Source: Bacteroidota bacterium
GTDB lineage: Bacteria; Bacteroidota; Bacteroidia; AKYH767-A; 2013-40CM-41-45
Assembly: GCA_016713765.1 (NCBI GenBank)
Contig: JADJON010000003.1
Span: forward strand, 434,001 to 498,000
Length of the DNA: 64,000 nucleotides
Reading direction: 5' to 3'
The stretch's first letter is position 1. Each line of letters opens with the position of its first letter. A program made the position numbers and the translations under genes. A model generated the notes under the pieces. It was given only the letters and a program-made list of their open reading frames with translations, did not search any database and was not told the DNA's origin. Positions 55,685-64,000 of this stretch are shown here, piece after piece.

Positions 55685-58600
55685 TTATCTAAGGACGATT
55701 AATTTACCCCTTCGCTCACCTCCTTGTTGCAGATAATAAATGCCGGAAGGAAGTTCCGAAACATCTATACGCGCTTGTCTTTCACGAGGTATTAACTTGA
55801 AAATGAGATCGCCGAATGCTGTGTAAATATGCAGCACCTGATTGATTACAAGATTCTCAAGTGTTACACTACCAGTTGATGGACTCGGGTACGCACGTAT
55901 TTGATCCGCTTTTGAATTGTTGATATCATCCGGCATATACCTCCTTGCTACTGGAAATGTAACTGAACAAATAATGTCGGCAAGTACATACTGGCCATGC
56001 ACTAACGGAGAACAAGGCGAAGGGCCACAACTAATTTCAAGTTTGGGGATAAAGAGCCTTTCATAAGGTTCAACAATACAAGGGGGCGTTCCGGGTATAT
56101 AACTGGCATCAGAATAGCCATCCGGAAACCAATCCACACAATAAGTAGCTGTTGATCCAATTGGACCAGGGTCGCAAATCCCTCCGGCGTTTCCACGTGC
56201 TAATCTCAATCGACCAACAACATTATTAACACTGCACATATTCCCCCACCAACAGCTAGTCGGGTATGCGTCGTTATCCTGACAAAAATTCTGAGGATTG
56301 TGCGGAACAATTGTCACGTTCCTGCCGATAAAATTCGTATTATCCGCCTCTATTAACAATCTAGTCATGCCCCAAGATGTACCAGGTATATCTGTTCTAT
56401 CCCCCCGAATTTTTTTAAATGTGCAATTTTTAATCAAAGCATGTAAGTTATTTTGAGGGAGCGAATTTATACCACCAGAAATCTTCATCCAGTTTGTAAA
56501 TCTGTTGCTGATAAATTTACATTTATTAAACTCGACTCTACTCTTATTCAAATCGATATGCACCAAATAAGGCAAAGGACCCAAAGGCGGAGCTGAGCAA
56601 CTTGAATAATTGTAACTAAAGGAATAGGCGGTGTTAATTTCAGGATCGGTATATTCTTCTTCAAAGCTGCAATTGCTAAAAATAGTTCTATCTATTTCAT
56701 TATTTAGTGCATCATATGCAGACTGAACCTGTCCGATGAACTTGCAACATTCAAACGTGGTTCTTGCCGAATTCCAGAATGAAGAATAGGAATTTTGACC
56801 CGAAGAAACCATAATGCAGTTCTTAAAGGTGTAATTGTAATACTTCCAGTACCATTGCGAAGATTGCCCATTATTCTGGATCGCACAACCGTTATTGTAC
56901 TTGAACTCGCAATTGATGAATAATCCATTAGCAAGGTCCTCGTAATTCATATTGTCTATTTCTATTTCTAGTCCATCCCTCTCTTTCGTTCCTCCCCAAC
57001 TACTGAATCCGTTTTGATTCATCTTGACATTCTCAAGCTTCAGGCCCTTCCCGCCATTCCAATGGATGCCACACCGTGCATTATGCTGGCAAACCACATT
57101 TTCAATATTGAAATCCATGTGATCAATCGGATCGGGGAAGTTCCGCATGTCTTGAATAATGATTCCGTCCTGACCGAATTTTTCGATATTACAATTTCTT
57201 ATACTTACATTTTGGCTATGATTCAATTGTATTCCGAAATATGGTAAATTTATTCCTGCCAGATCGGTTGAAAAATAGCCACCTATTTCCTGTTCGTCCA
57301 AATTTCCGTTTAGGTTCAGATTTCTGAAATCAATACCCGCACAATTTTGAAGACTGAACATGGCACCTGGATAGGCAGCTAAATAGAGATCATTCACATT
57401 GCCGATTCTGGTGCCAGGCGTAGTATTGTGCAGGTGCCGTTTCCCAGTCGCCGGATCAAAGGCACCATAATAGAGACAATCATCAAATTTGATAGTCGGG
57501 TTATTACCGGTTATGGGATCCGAAATTCCAACGATTGCAAGATTCTGACATCCGACAAAACACATCACCGTATGACCCTTCTTGTAAGTATAGGGCAGTT
57601 GATCCTGTCGCCCCACAATATATTCTCCCGGGGGAATCTCTAATCTGACGGGGTTTACGCCACAGTAGTAGGTGCTGATAAACTCGTTTGCCCACTCGAA
57701 TGATTCTTCATCGCTGATACCGTCATCGGGAACAGCCCCAAAGTCCGTAACAATGTTCAATTGCCCGCAAGTTGTACACGGATTACAGGTAGTGCAGCTT
57801 TGAACGATATTGGGATAACTATAGGGCGTATTGTTGTTGCAATTGGTTAGCGCGGCCAGTCGCAAATCCTTCACTTCTATGGAATCCACGATTGAACATC
57901 CATTGGCGTCAAGTATGGCTATGTCGTGTAGGCCGATAGCCAGGGATCGGACGATGAATCCGACGATAACGCTATCAACTGAAACTGAATAGGGCGGCAC
58001 CCCTCCGCTTACGCTGATTTCCAAGGTTGCAACGGAGTCATTCTCCGCGATCAAGATACTCGAAAAGCTTAGTTTTTCAGGCTGGGTCACCGTTATCAAA
58101 TTCACACGGGTACTGGAACTTGTATCAACCCAAAGCAAGTAGTAGTTGCCGACCATACAATTGCTAAGAGCATTGCCGTTTCCAATAAACTGCCATTCGC
58201 CATCGTACCAGGCCGGATTTCCCACAAACAAGGAATCCAAAATAAGTATTTCTCCGTCCTGACCACCATAACAACTCGGCCCGCTCACCTGAATTCCCAA
58301 ATTTATCACATCCAATGACCCAAGATAAAAGGTCTTTTCCTGTCGACACCCAGCACTGTCCACAACGCTAACGGTTCTTATTCCATTGACAGCCACCACC
58401 TGATTCGAAGGGATAGACACGCCATCCAATTGAAATGAATAGGGTGAATACCCGCCGTCGGAATTCAGGGTCAGGAGACTTGAATCAGTCGATGAGGCGG
58501 ATGGCTCTTGGGCGAAGGATAGTGTCAGCGGTACCCGATCTGGAATGTTAATCGTTTGAACAGAGACACATCCACTTGTGTCTTCGAACACAAAATCGTG

Positions 58601-59491
58601 AGTCCCGGCAGCGTAGCGATAGGGCATTTCATCGCACGTGTTTACCGGAACTGCTTCATCCTGAGCCGGTGACAGGAAGTTCAGTATCACCGTACTCGGA
58701 TCATCACACAGAAAGAGCGGAGTGATCAGGGTGCTAAACTGCGCGCTCATACTATCGCTTAACGAAAGTGTCGTATCTACCATGCAACCCTTAGCATCAA
58801 ACACCACAAGATCGTATAGTCCGCCCGGAATTCCGGTCAAAATTGAATCCTCTGAGTCATAGCCGATCCAATCATAAATATACGGTCCGCTACCGCCGGT
58901 ACAAGACAGGCTGATGGATCCGTTGGACAAATTGCAGGTGGGACTAACCCGATGGGCATCAATAACCAGTTCAGCAGGCTCAGCTATTTGAACTGAGCCG
59001 GTTGTAATACAGTTCGAGGTGTCAAATATCGTGTAGGAATACGTACCCGCTTTCCTGCCGTTGATGAAACTACCAACCTGACCAAGGTTATCCCATTTGA
59101 AGTAATATGGCTCCCGTCCGCCGGAAGACAAGAGTTGCACAGCTCCGTTTGTTCCACCGTTACAAGAAACCTGTGTGACAGTAGCGGTTGATTGCAATGT
59201 AGGGCAATTGGCAATTCCAAAAACGTACTTCCCGCACAATTCACCGGCGGATGCAACGAATCCTTCCCGAAGTTGTATGTACTCCGTAGATTGAATCACC
59301 AGCGCACGGGCAGTATCTGTAAAGACAAAATTCCCAGTAGAGGGCAAAGAAACAGGACTGTTAAACAGGTAGTTGGTGCTATCCTGATAAATCGTATCGA
59401 TCCTGGGTTCTGTATACCATTGTGAATATGCTGATGGAATATAACTTGTGTAACAGCATAGTAAGAAAATAAAATTCAAGCGAATTTTCAT
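55685..59491 (-). CDS. Large T9SS protein with SprB-type repeats and a right-handed beta-helix
   Basis: 1268 residues. A signal peptide (to about 23) is followed by several SprB-like repeats in about residues 95-550 (VTQVSCNGGTNGAVQLLSSG, PTCNLSNGSISLSCTGGSGP, SGPSCYGGQDGEILILD). From about 580 to 1000 there is a pectate-lyase-like beta-helix (NIVTDFGAVPDDGISDEESF, GIQLNHSQNVSIRNCNIEKF, GIHWNGGKGLKLENVKMNQN). A T9SS sorting domain closes it (IRAYPSPSTGSVTLENLV, SELPSGIYYLQQGGERRGK). It could act as an adhesin or glycan-binding/depolymerising protein; catalytic residues cannot be confirmed. It lies 7 bases upstream of the propeller gene on minus. Confidence 0.85.
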   Translation of the reverse strand: MKIRLNFIFLLCCYTSYIPSAYSQWYTEPRIDTIYQDSTNYLFNSPVSLPSTGNFVFTDTARALVIQSTEYIQLREGFVASAGELCGKYVFGIANCPTLQSTATVTQVSCNGGTNGAVQLLSSGGREPYYFKWDNLGQVGSFINGRKAGTYSYTIFDTSNCITTGSVQIAEPAELVIDAHRVSPTCNLSNGSISLSCTGGSGPYIYDWIGYDSEDSILTGIPGGLYDLVVFDAKGCMVDTTLSLSDSMSAQFSTLITPLFLCDDPSTVILNFLSPAQDEAVPVNTCDEMPYRYAAGTHDFVFEDTSGCVSVQTINIPDRVPLTLSFAQEPSASSTDSSLLTLNSDGGYSPYSFQLDGVSIPSNQVVAVNGIRTVSVVDSAGCRQEKTFYLGSLDVINLGIQVSGPSCYGGQDGEILILDSLFVGNPAWYDGEWQFIGNGNALSNCMVGNYYLLWVDTSSSTRVNLITVTQPEKLSFSSILIAENDSVATLEISVSGGVPPYSVSVDSVIVGFIVRSLAIGLHDIAILDANGCSIVDSIEVKDLRLAALTNCNNNTPYSYPNIVQSCTTCNPCTTCGQLNIVTDFGAVPDDGISDEESFEWANEFISTYYCGVNPVRLEIPPGEYIVGRQDQLPYTYKKGHTVMCFVGCQNLAIVGISDPITGNNPTIKFDDCLYYGAFDPATGKRHLHNTTPGTRIGNVNDLYLAAYPGAMFSLQNCAGIDFRNLNLNGNLDEQEIGGYFSTDLAGINLPYFGIQLNHSQNVSIRNCNIEKFGQDGIIIQDMRNFPDPIDHMDFNIENVVCQHNARCGIHWNGGKGLKLENVKMNQNGFSSWGGTKERDGLEIEIDNMNYEDLANGLFINCEFKYNNGCAIQNNGQSSQWYWKYYNYTFKNCIMVSSGQNSYSSFWNSARTTFECCKFIGQVQSAYDALNNEIDRTIFSNCSFEEEYTDPEINTAYSFSYNYSSCSAPPLGPLPYLVHIDLNKSRVEFNKCKFISNRFTNWMKISGGINSLPQNNLHALIKNCTFKKIRGDRTDIPGTSWGMTRLLIEADNTNFIGRNVTIVPHNPQNFCQDNDAYPTSCWWGNMCSVNNVVGRLRLARGNAGGICDPGPIGSTATYCVDWFPDGYSDASYIPGTPPCIVEPYERLFIPKLEISCGPSPCSPLVHGQYVLADIICSVTFPVARRYMPDDINNSKADQIRAYPSPSTGSVTLENLVINQVLHIYTAFGDLIFKLIPRERQARIDVSELPSGIYYLQQGGERRGKLIVLR

Positions 59492-59507
59492 GGCGCATCA
59501 ATTGAGG

Positions 59508-61250
59508 TCATTTCAAATCGGAAAGTTCATTTTCAAGTTTTGAAATCCTTTCATTCTGCTCAATGATGTACAAGGACAATTCCTCTATCTTCTTAAAAGC
59601 AATATTCAACAATTTGCCGGTATCAATTCCCTCTCTTTCAATCTCACCCCCGCTTGGCAGGTCCGGCAAATGTTTATGTTCATCAATATACTCCTTCAAC
59701 AAACTGATCGGCATGAGGGTATAAGAATCTTCAAAGACATAGTCGGGCCATTGCGACTTTAATTGTACACGCACTTCTTCAGCAATCATCTTCCCGCCTA
59801 CAGCCAATTTGAAACCAGCCGGCACTGAGTTTGCGCCTACGGCCACTGAAATTGAGGAGTCTTTCAAAAACACAATACTACCGGAATCACATCCATTCTG
59901 AATCCAATTATTCGTAGGTCTAAGGCATGGAACCCCATTGTTGGCGGGATTATAAATAGCCAGTTCTCCATCCTGATTAACAAAAACATCCCGGGTTGAA
60001 TCAGTGCTTGATTCAAAAAGCTGTAATCGCCCTCTTAGTGATACAACTCCGTCTTTGTCAATTAAAACACGCTCCGTGTTATTGGTTTGAATGGAAATAC
60101 TGGATGTATCCAGGGTGCCAAGAATTCCAACACCAGAAGTTATTGTTGTATTACCCATCAACGTCCAATCATCCCGATCCGGCTCCGTCAGGTCGATCTT
60201 GACGTCGGGTTTGGTGCAACCGTTGGCATCCGTTACCAGCACCGAGTAGGTGCCGGCCATGAGGTTGGAGAGGTTCTGGGTGTTCTGACCGGTGTTCCAG
60301 GAATAGGTGTAGGGCATCACCCCGCCGGTGACGGTGGTGGTCACACTGCCGTTGGAGCAGTTGTAACAGGTCGTGTGGTGGCCGTTGGGGTAGGTCGGGG
60401 CTGTCAAATCCACTTCGATCGAACCGGGTTGCGTGAGCGTGATACTGGCCGTTACGCCAACACCGTTCAGGTCCTTGACCAGCACCGTGTACTCACCGGC
60501 TTTCAGGTCTGCCAGGTCCTGCGTGAAGTTTCCATTACTCCATTGATAGGTATAAGGCGCAACACCGCCGGAAACCGTCAGGTCAATGGCGCCGTCATCG
60601 CTGCTCTTGCAACTGAGGTTGTACCCGTTGTGCAGCGGACTGGTGATGCTGACAATATGCAAAGGCGTGGGCTGCGTCAGACTGGTCGACAGTTGCAACT
60701 GGCACTGGTTGACATCCCGGACAATCACCGAATACGATCCGCTCGACAGGTCGTGATTCGTCTCCGTCTCCGCTCCATTGCTCCACTGATAGGTATAGGG
60801 CGTCGCGCCACCACCGATGAGAGCGGTGATCCAGCCGTCAGCAGCCCCTTGTGCGGAAACATTGAACCCGCCTCCATAGGTCGAAACGTCGAGCGAACCG
60901 GTCAGGGCCTCCGAGGCGATCAGCGTATAGCTCTTGGTGATGGTGTCCTGCGCAGCATCTATGACCGAAATGGAATACGTTCCGGTTGCAAGGTTGGTAA
61001 TGGTCTTCGTGTATGCACCCGTTGACCATTGAAAAGAATAGGGTGGCTGTCCGCCAACGATGATCGCCTCCAGGGTACCATCACTGGCTCCGTTGCAACT
61101 CACATGGTATCCACCATTGAACACGGAAGGATTAAATGTCACATCCAATGACTGTCCGGAGATTCCGAGGGACAACAGCAATAACACAAGCGAAAATCCC
61201 CCCCCCCTTAAAATATTCGAAAAACGAAGATTAATAGTATTTGTTTTCAT
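59508..61250 (-). CDS. Exported SprB-repeat protein with C-terminal coiled coil
   Basis: 580-residue protein with a signal peptide (residues 10-33). Four SprB-type repeats of about 75 residues occupy about 45-365 (CNGASDGTLEAIIVGGQPPY, GVAPYTYQWSNGNF, GVMPYTYSWNTGQNTQNLSN). The C-terminal ~120 residues (YTLMPISLLKEYIDEHKHLP, IAFKKIEELSLYIIEQNERI) form the coiled-coil-ended module found at the end of many Bacteroidota surface proteins; no classical T9SS sorting domain is seen. The repeat half is GC-rich and the rest AT-rich. A run of ten G (61198-61207) lies in the signal-peptide codons. Confidence 0.82.
   Translation of the reverse strand: MKTNTINLRFSNILRGGGFSLVLLLLSLGISGQSLDVTFNPSVFNGGYHVSCNGASDGTLEAIIVGGQPPYSFQWSTGAYTKTITNLATGTYSISVIDAAQDTITKSYTLIASEALTGSLDVSTYGGGFNVSAQGAADGWITALIGGGATPYTYQWSNGAETETNHDLSSGSYSVIVRDVNQCQLQLSTSLTQPTPLHIVSITSPLHNGYNLSCKSSDDGAIDLTVSGGVAPYTYQWSNGNFTQDLADLKAGEYTVLVKDLNGVGVTASITLTQPGSIEVDLTAPTYPNGHHTTCYNCSNGSVTTTVTGGVMPYTYSWNTGQNTQNLSNLMAGTYSVLVTDANGCTKPDVKIDLTEPDRDDWTLMGNTTITSGVGILGTLDTSSISIQTNNTERVLIDKDGVVSLRGRLQLFESSTDSTRDVFVNQDGELAIYNPANNGVPCLRPTNNWIQNGCDSGSIVFLKDSSISVAVGANSVPAGFKLAVGGKMIAEEVRVQLKSQWPDYVFEDSYTLMPISLLKEYIDEHKHLPDLPSGGEIEREGIDTGKLLNIAFKKIEELSLYIIEQNERISKLENELSDLK
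61198..61207 (-). repeat. Poly-G(10) tract in the signal-peptide codons of the SprB-repeat gene
   Basis: Ten consecutive C on plus (G on the coding strand) encode the GGG of ILRGGGFSL at about residues 15-19. A change of one G would shift the frame near the N-terminus and abolish the protein. Confidence 0.9.
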
Positions 61251-61474
61251 GGCATCGGTTTAAAATCGTTAGCATTATCAAAGGATAACAATGAATTTTA
61301 AAAATGCAAGTGTTTCGGAAAATTTAACACTAAAGGCAATGTGCTTTATTCAAGTTAACATCCATTTCCATGAGCACTTCAACTTTTTCGCAAAAATTCT
61401 GATTGCATTCTTGAACGCCTTATACCGAAATGACAGACCCACCAGTAGGACTGCATCCTTGGGCTGTGCCAGTC

Positions 61475-61739
61475 CCTGCCGGTCGGGAACGGCATGTCGC
61501 TCCTGCTGGAGTCGGGCTTTATCATTCCCTGGAAATGGATCCTCTCCGGCCTCGTCCTCTGCTTTGGCGTAGGCGTGGTGTCCGGCTACTACCCCGCCTC
61601 CAAAGCCGCCCGGCTGGATCCGATCGAGGCGTTGCGGTATGAGTGAGTCGGCTGTATGATCGGCATGCAGCATTCAATATTTTAATTTCAAAAAAACCGC
61701 ACGACTCGATTTTCAGGGAGACATTGCGGTGCGCGGGAA
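61475..61739 (+). repeat. Direct repeat B (265 bp) bounding the surface-protein block
   Basis: Second copy of 53857-54120. Differences include a T-to-A change in the GGCGTTGGCG region, two changes near the permease stop, one T and an extra A in the A-run after it. The rest of the 61251-61849 gene-free stretch is AT-rich upstream sequence of the SprB gene and a short unique spacer; I see no gene in it. Confidence 0.93.
61476..61646 (+). pseudogene. 3' remnant of the MacB/FtsX-type permease gene
   Basis: The last ~56 codons of the permease ([20 protein letters not shown] ... IEALRYE) are preserved in frame up to a TGA at 61644-61646, but no upstream part of the gene precedes them. It is carried by direct repeat B. 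Confidence 0.88.
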
Positions 61740-61849
61740 ACAAGCATTGTTATGTACGCTAAGTTCCCAGGACTTATTAGTTACACCTTTGGGGATTTTC
61801 GAATTTGAAAAGGCAGCTGTCAGCCGGGAAGGTCTTCATTGCGGTAACA

Positions 61850-63469
61850 CTACTTCACTATCAATCTCCCTGAAAACACCCTTCCATCCTGTTCGAGCCG
61901 CAAGACATACTGACCGGGCATGGCATTGTGCAGCCGTACGATGGGTGCTTCTGCATGCGAGTCAAAAATAAATTGCTCTACCAGCGATCCCTTTGAATCG
62001 TACACGGTTAAACGAGCTCCTTTGAGGGTGGATAGGGATGCCGGAACACGGATTCGAAAACTGCCATCATTGGGATTGGCATATATCACCAGACCATTAC
62101 CATCCATTCTTGCCTCATTGGCAATGCCGGTGATTTTATCCATGCGACCGATGAAGGCATCGCCTTGCCCCCAACTCGAAGAGGTTATTCCCTGAACCTG
62201 GATAGAATCATAAAAAATTCCAGAAACAATCGGAAAACCACTTATGTCAATTGCAATGGTATTGCCAAAACCGCCTGAAAAAGGCAAAACGCCGATGCAA
62301 TCTCCAGATCTTGTAAATCGAGAGAGAAATAAACAATCATAACCTGGGGAAAAAAGTTGATGAGTACCGAAAGTTAGGGTATCGGTGAAACCTCCGATTA
62401 TGTAGAAGGTTGAATCCGTTTCCATTGTCAGTCCGAAACCCCGTGCGTAATTAGATGCCCCGTTCCTTAACCACTGGTTGACTCCATTAGAATCAAAACA
62501 CGCAATAAATACATCCTGGTAGTTAGTGCCGCCATTATAGTTTCGAATTGAATTTCCATCGGCCAACAGACTGTCATAATAGCTTCCAGAAACAAAGATT
62601 GATCCTGCTGGGTCTATCTTCAGCTGACCACCTACACTTCCGCTACGGCCGGATACCAATCGTTTACCCCAGATCGGATTACCACTCAAATCGCATTTTG
62701 CCAGAACAATATCCTGGGGATTGGTGCCTACCCACTCAATAGGTCCAAAAGCGGCAGTATCATTTTGCGTCTGGCCGGAACAATAGATCGAAGAACCCTG
62801 TATAGCCATGGAATAGAAACGCACGGCAGAGGTAAAGTGATCTTTAACTGCCAGAACATTTCCATCTAGATCCAAAGTGATCAAATACCCCCCCTTCGAC
62901 ACATTGATTGTATCAATGGTTCCCGAATTCTCACCATATACCATCCATAGGATTTTGTCGTCGTAAGTCAAAACTATAGGTCCATACTTATCGTCCATTA
63001 ATCCTCCCGCAGATTTTAACCAGAGACAATTACCCGAATAATCAAATTTAGCCAAGAATGCATCTTGCCCACCCCTTACAACCGCTTGATGAGCGTCTAC
63101 AGAGAATGGACCACCAAAAGTTCCAGAGATATAAAAACCATCATTAGAAATAGCCACAATGCTACAATCCTCGAAAACACCAGGTGCATTATACCCTCCT
63201 ATTGACCGGATCCATAGAATTTCGGACAAGGACTCATTCATAAGGCCAATGAACATGTCTCCCAAGCCATTGGATGAATATAGTGTATCCCCACCGACAA
63301 CAACACCAGTGCCCCCGTATCGGCCCGCAAATAAAATGCCGTGATCTGAATGGGCTACACTTACAGCATCATCACCATAACCCTGGATCAATGTTATGTC
63401 ACGAAGTTGTTGCGCTTTGACATCTGCTAAGATGCCGAAACATAGAAATACAATGATTATAGCTCTCAT
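61850..63469 (-). CDS. Exported beta-propeller-like T9SS protein
   Basis: 539-residue secreted protein with signal peptide MRAIIIVFLCFGILADVKAQ. Propeller-like repeats occupy about residues 25-445 (GQDAFLAKFDYSGNCLWLKS, NPQDIVLAKCDLSGNPIWGK, YQDVFIACFDSNGVNQWLRN). The T9SS type A sorting domain follows (LVIYANPNDGSFRIRVPASL, LRLEQDGRVFSGRLIVK). A run of seven G on the coding strand lies at 62888-62894. Its last 200 bases are repeated at 63487-63687. Confidence 0.87.
   Translation of the reverse strand: MRAIIIVFLCFGILADVKAQQLRDITLIQGYGDDAVSVAHSDHGILFAGRYGGTGVVVGGDTLYSSNGLGDMFIGLMNESLSEILWIRSIGGYNAPGVFEDCSIVAISNDGFYISGTFGGPFSVDAHQAVVRGGQDAFLAKFDYSGNCLWLKSAGGLMDDKYGPIVLTYDDKILWMVYGENSGTIDTINVSKGGYLITLDLDGNVLAVKDHFTSAVRFYSMAIQGSSIYCSGQTQNDTAAFGPIEWVGTNPQDIVLAKCDLSGNPIWGKRLVSGRSGSVGGQLKIDPAGSIFVSGSYYDSLLADGNSIRNYNGGTNYQDVFIACFDSNGVNQWLRNGASNYARGFGLTMETDSTFYIIGGFTDTLTFGTHQLFSPGYDCLFLSRFTRSGDCIGVLPFSGGFGNTIAIDISGFPIVSGIFYDSIQVQGITSSSWGQGDAFIGRMDKITGIANEARMDGNGLVIYANPNDGSFRIRVPASLSTLKGARLTVYDSKGSLVEQFIFDSHAEAPIVRLHNAMPGQYVLRLEQDGRVFSGRLIVK
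61854..62054. repeat. 201-bp direct repeat covering a T9SS sorting domain, copy 1
   Basis: Encodes the sorting domain end of the 539-residue protein; about 90% identical by eye to 63487-63687. Confidence 0.85.
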
Positions 63470-63482
63470 GGTTATTCAAGGC

Positions 63483-63687
63483 TTATTTCACTATCAATCT
63501 CCCTGAAAACACCCTCCCATCCTGTTCGAGCCGCAAGATATACTGACCGGGCATGGCATTGTGCAGCCGTACGATGGGCACTTCGGTATGCGAGTCAATT
63601 ATAAATTGCTCTACGAGAGCTCCCTTTGAATCGTACACAGATAAGCGCGCGCCTTCCAGGGTAGGCACGGATGCCGGAACTCGGATT
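63483..63687 (-). pseudogene. Sorting-domain remnant of a T9SS protein, cut by an IS3-family element
   Basis: Reads as the last ~65 residues of a T9SS cargo protein (GARLSVYDSKGALVEQFIID, GQYILRLEQDGRVFSGRLIV), closely matching the end of the preceding protein. The matching sequence stops at about 63687, where IS3-like sequence starts, so the upstream part of this paralogue is disrupted or beyond the window. Confidence 0.85.
63487..63687. repeat. 201-bp direct repeat covering a T9SS sorting domain, copy 2
   Basis: Partner of 61854-62054. Both copies end at the same point of the domain-coding sequence here, because the IS starts there. Confidence 0.85.
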
Positions 63688-64000
63688 GTCTTAGCCCCCT
63701 AAATACCTGGACAAATTGTAGAGAACAATTTGTATAGTAAATTTAGGGAAACGATGACAAAAACCAAGCGAACATTTTCGGCAGAAGACCGGATGAGTAT
63801 TCTGCAGGAAGCAGAACGGACAGGGTTCATGGAAACCTGCCGTAAGTACAACTTATCGCCGAATCTGCTGAGTAGGTGGAAACGGAAATATCTGGCCACA
63901 GGCTCCACGGTGAGTAGCAAACCTGGGCGTAAGCCTTTGGATCCTGAACTGGTTCAGTTGCGGGAGGAGAACGAACGGCTCAAGCGTTTGGTTGCACGCC
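63688..64000 (+). mobile_element. IS3-family insertion sequence, left end (continues beyond the window)
   Basis: The left end lies near 63688-63704, where sorting-domain similarity ends. A quasi-palindrome (CCTAAAT, ACAAATTGT, ACAATTTGT, ATTTAGG; 63698-63749) precedes orfA and could hold its expression signals. Exact ends and target duplication need the missing right end. Confidence 0.7.
63754..64000 (+). CDS. IS3-family transposase OrfA (partial, runs off the window)
   Basis: 82 residues are visible from ATG 63754: a helix-turn-helix of the transposase_8 type (KRTFSAEDRMSILQEAERTG, NLSPNLLSRWKRKYLATGS) and the start of the leucine-rich region (VQLREENERLKRLVAR). OrfB with the DDE core would follow outside the window, usually via a programmed -1 frameshift. 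Confidence 0.85.
   Translation, partial: MTKTKRTFSAEDRMSILQEAERTGFMETCRKYNLSPNLLSRWKRKYLATGSTVSSKPGRKPLDPELVQLREENERLKRLVAR

Noticed and set aside
60087..61025. 312-residue plus-strand frame
   Set aside because: Antisense to the GC-rich SprB repeats; repetitive and without a start context.
61291..61572. Plus-strand frame between the SprB gene and the permease remnant
   Set aside because: It runs across the boundary of direct repeat B in a frame different from the permease remnant, with no family features.

Overview
The window looks like chromosome of a Bacteroidota bacterium with a moderately high GC core. The signs are type IX secretion (T9SS) C-terminal sorting domains on several exported proteins, SprB-repeat proteins, DUF4159 and DUF6624 family genes, a type III glutamine synthetase, a fused alpha/beta 2-oxoacid dehydrogenase E1, little sign of Shine-Dalgarno sequences, and promoters matching the Bacteroidota form TTTG-N19-21-TAnnTTTG (before hppA, glnN, the fused E1 gene and rpsT). 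I cannot place it below phylum.

Layout. 0-19.6 kb is mostly core: rsmE, a DUF4159 protein, an OmpA/TPR lipoprotein, typA, two T9SS cargo proteins (an M43 metalloprotease and a lysyl-oxidase-like protein), a membrane pyrophosphatase (hppA) with an apparent frameshift and a striking cysteine-rich tail, thyA-folA, a nucleoside-type MFS transporter, a bifunctional nuclease, etfBA and pdhB. 19.6-33.8 kb holds a DEAD-box helicase, a fatty acid desaturase, glnN, an M3 peptidase, a PorE-like OmpA protein carrying LysM modules, purM and prfA. 33.8-36 kb is disturbed: heptanucleotide repeats, an AT-rich methyltransferase, and an SDR gene that has lost its nucleotide-binding N-terminus. 36-39.4 kb has the fused E1, a RAYT-like transposase with an altered catalytic site, and an SRAP/YedK protein. 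39.6-46.2 kb is a phenylacetate-type degradation cluster on the minus strand (paaH, a HerA-like ATPase, paaI, paaJ, paaY) interrupted by an IS481-family element. 46.4-51.8 kb has rpsT, radC and a tight five-gene run ending in a YjjG-like HAD phosphatase. 51.8-52.3 kb is a repeat tract.

52.8-64 kb is an accessory locus. A MacB/FtsX-type permease gene is followed by about 7.4 kb of AT-richer DNA with three large secreted proteins (beta-propeller-like, SprB plus beta-helix, SprB plus coiled coil). This block is bounded by two nearly identical ~264 bp direct repeats, the second carrying a remnant of the permease 3' end. After it come another propeller-like T9SS protein, a broken paralogue of its sorting domain, and an IS3-family element running off the window. 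One surface-protein gene has a run of ten G in its signal-peptide codons, a candidate phase-variation switch.

A recurring signal not explained by genes is a dispersed family of intergenic repeats with an exact 7-bp period (about ten blocks), several abutting stop codons and two joined to a REP-like palindrome. Some of these observations (heptad repeats, cysteine-rich pyrophosphatase tail, repeat-bounded surface-protein block with poly-G tracts, near-leaderless promoters) do not match systems I know in this form.
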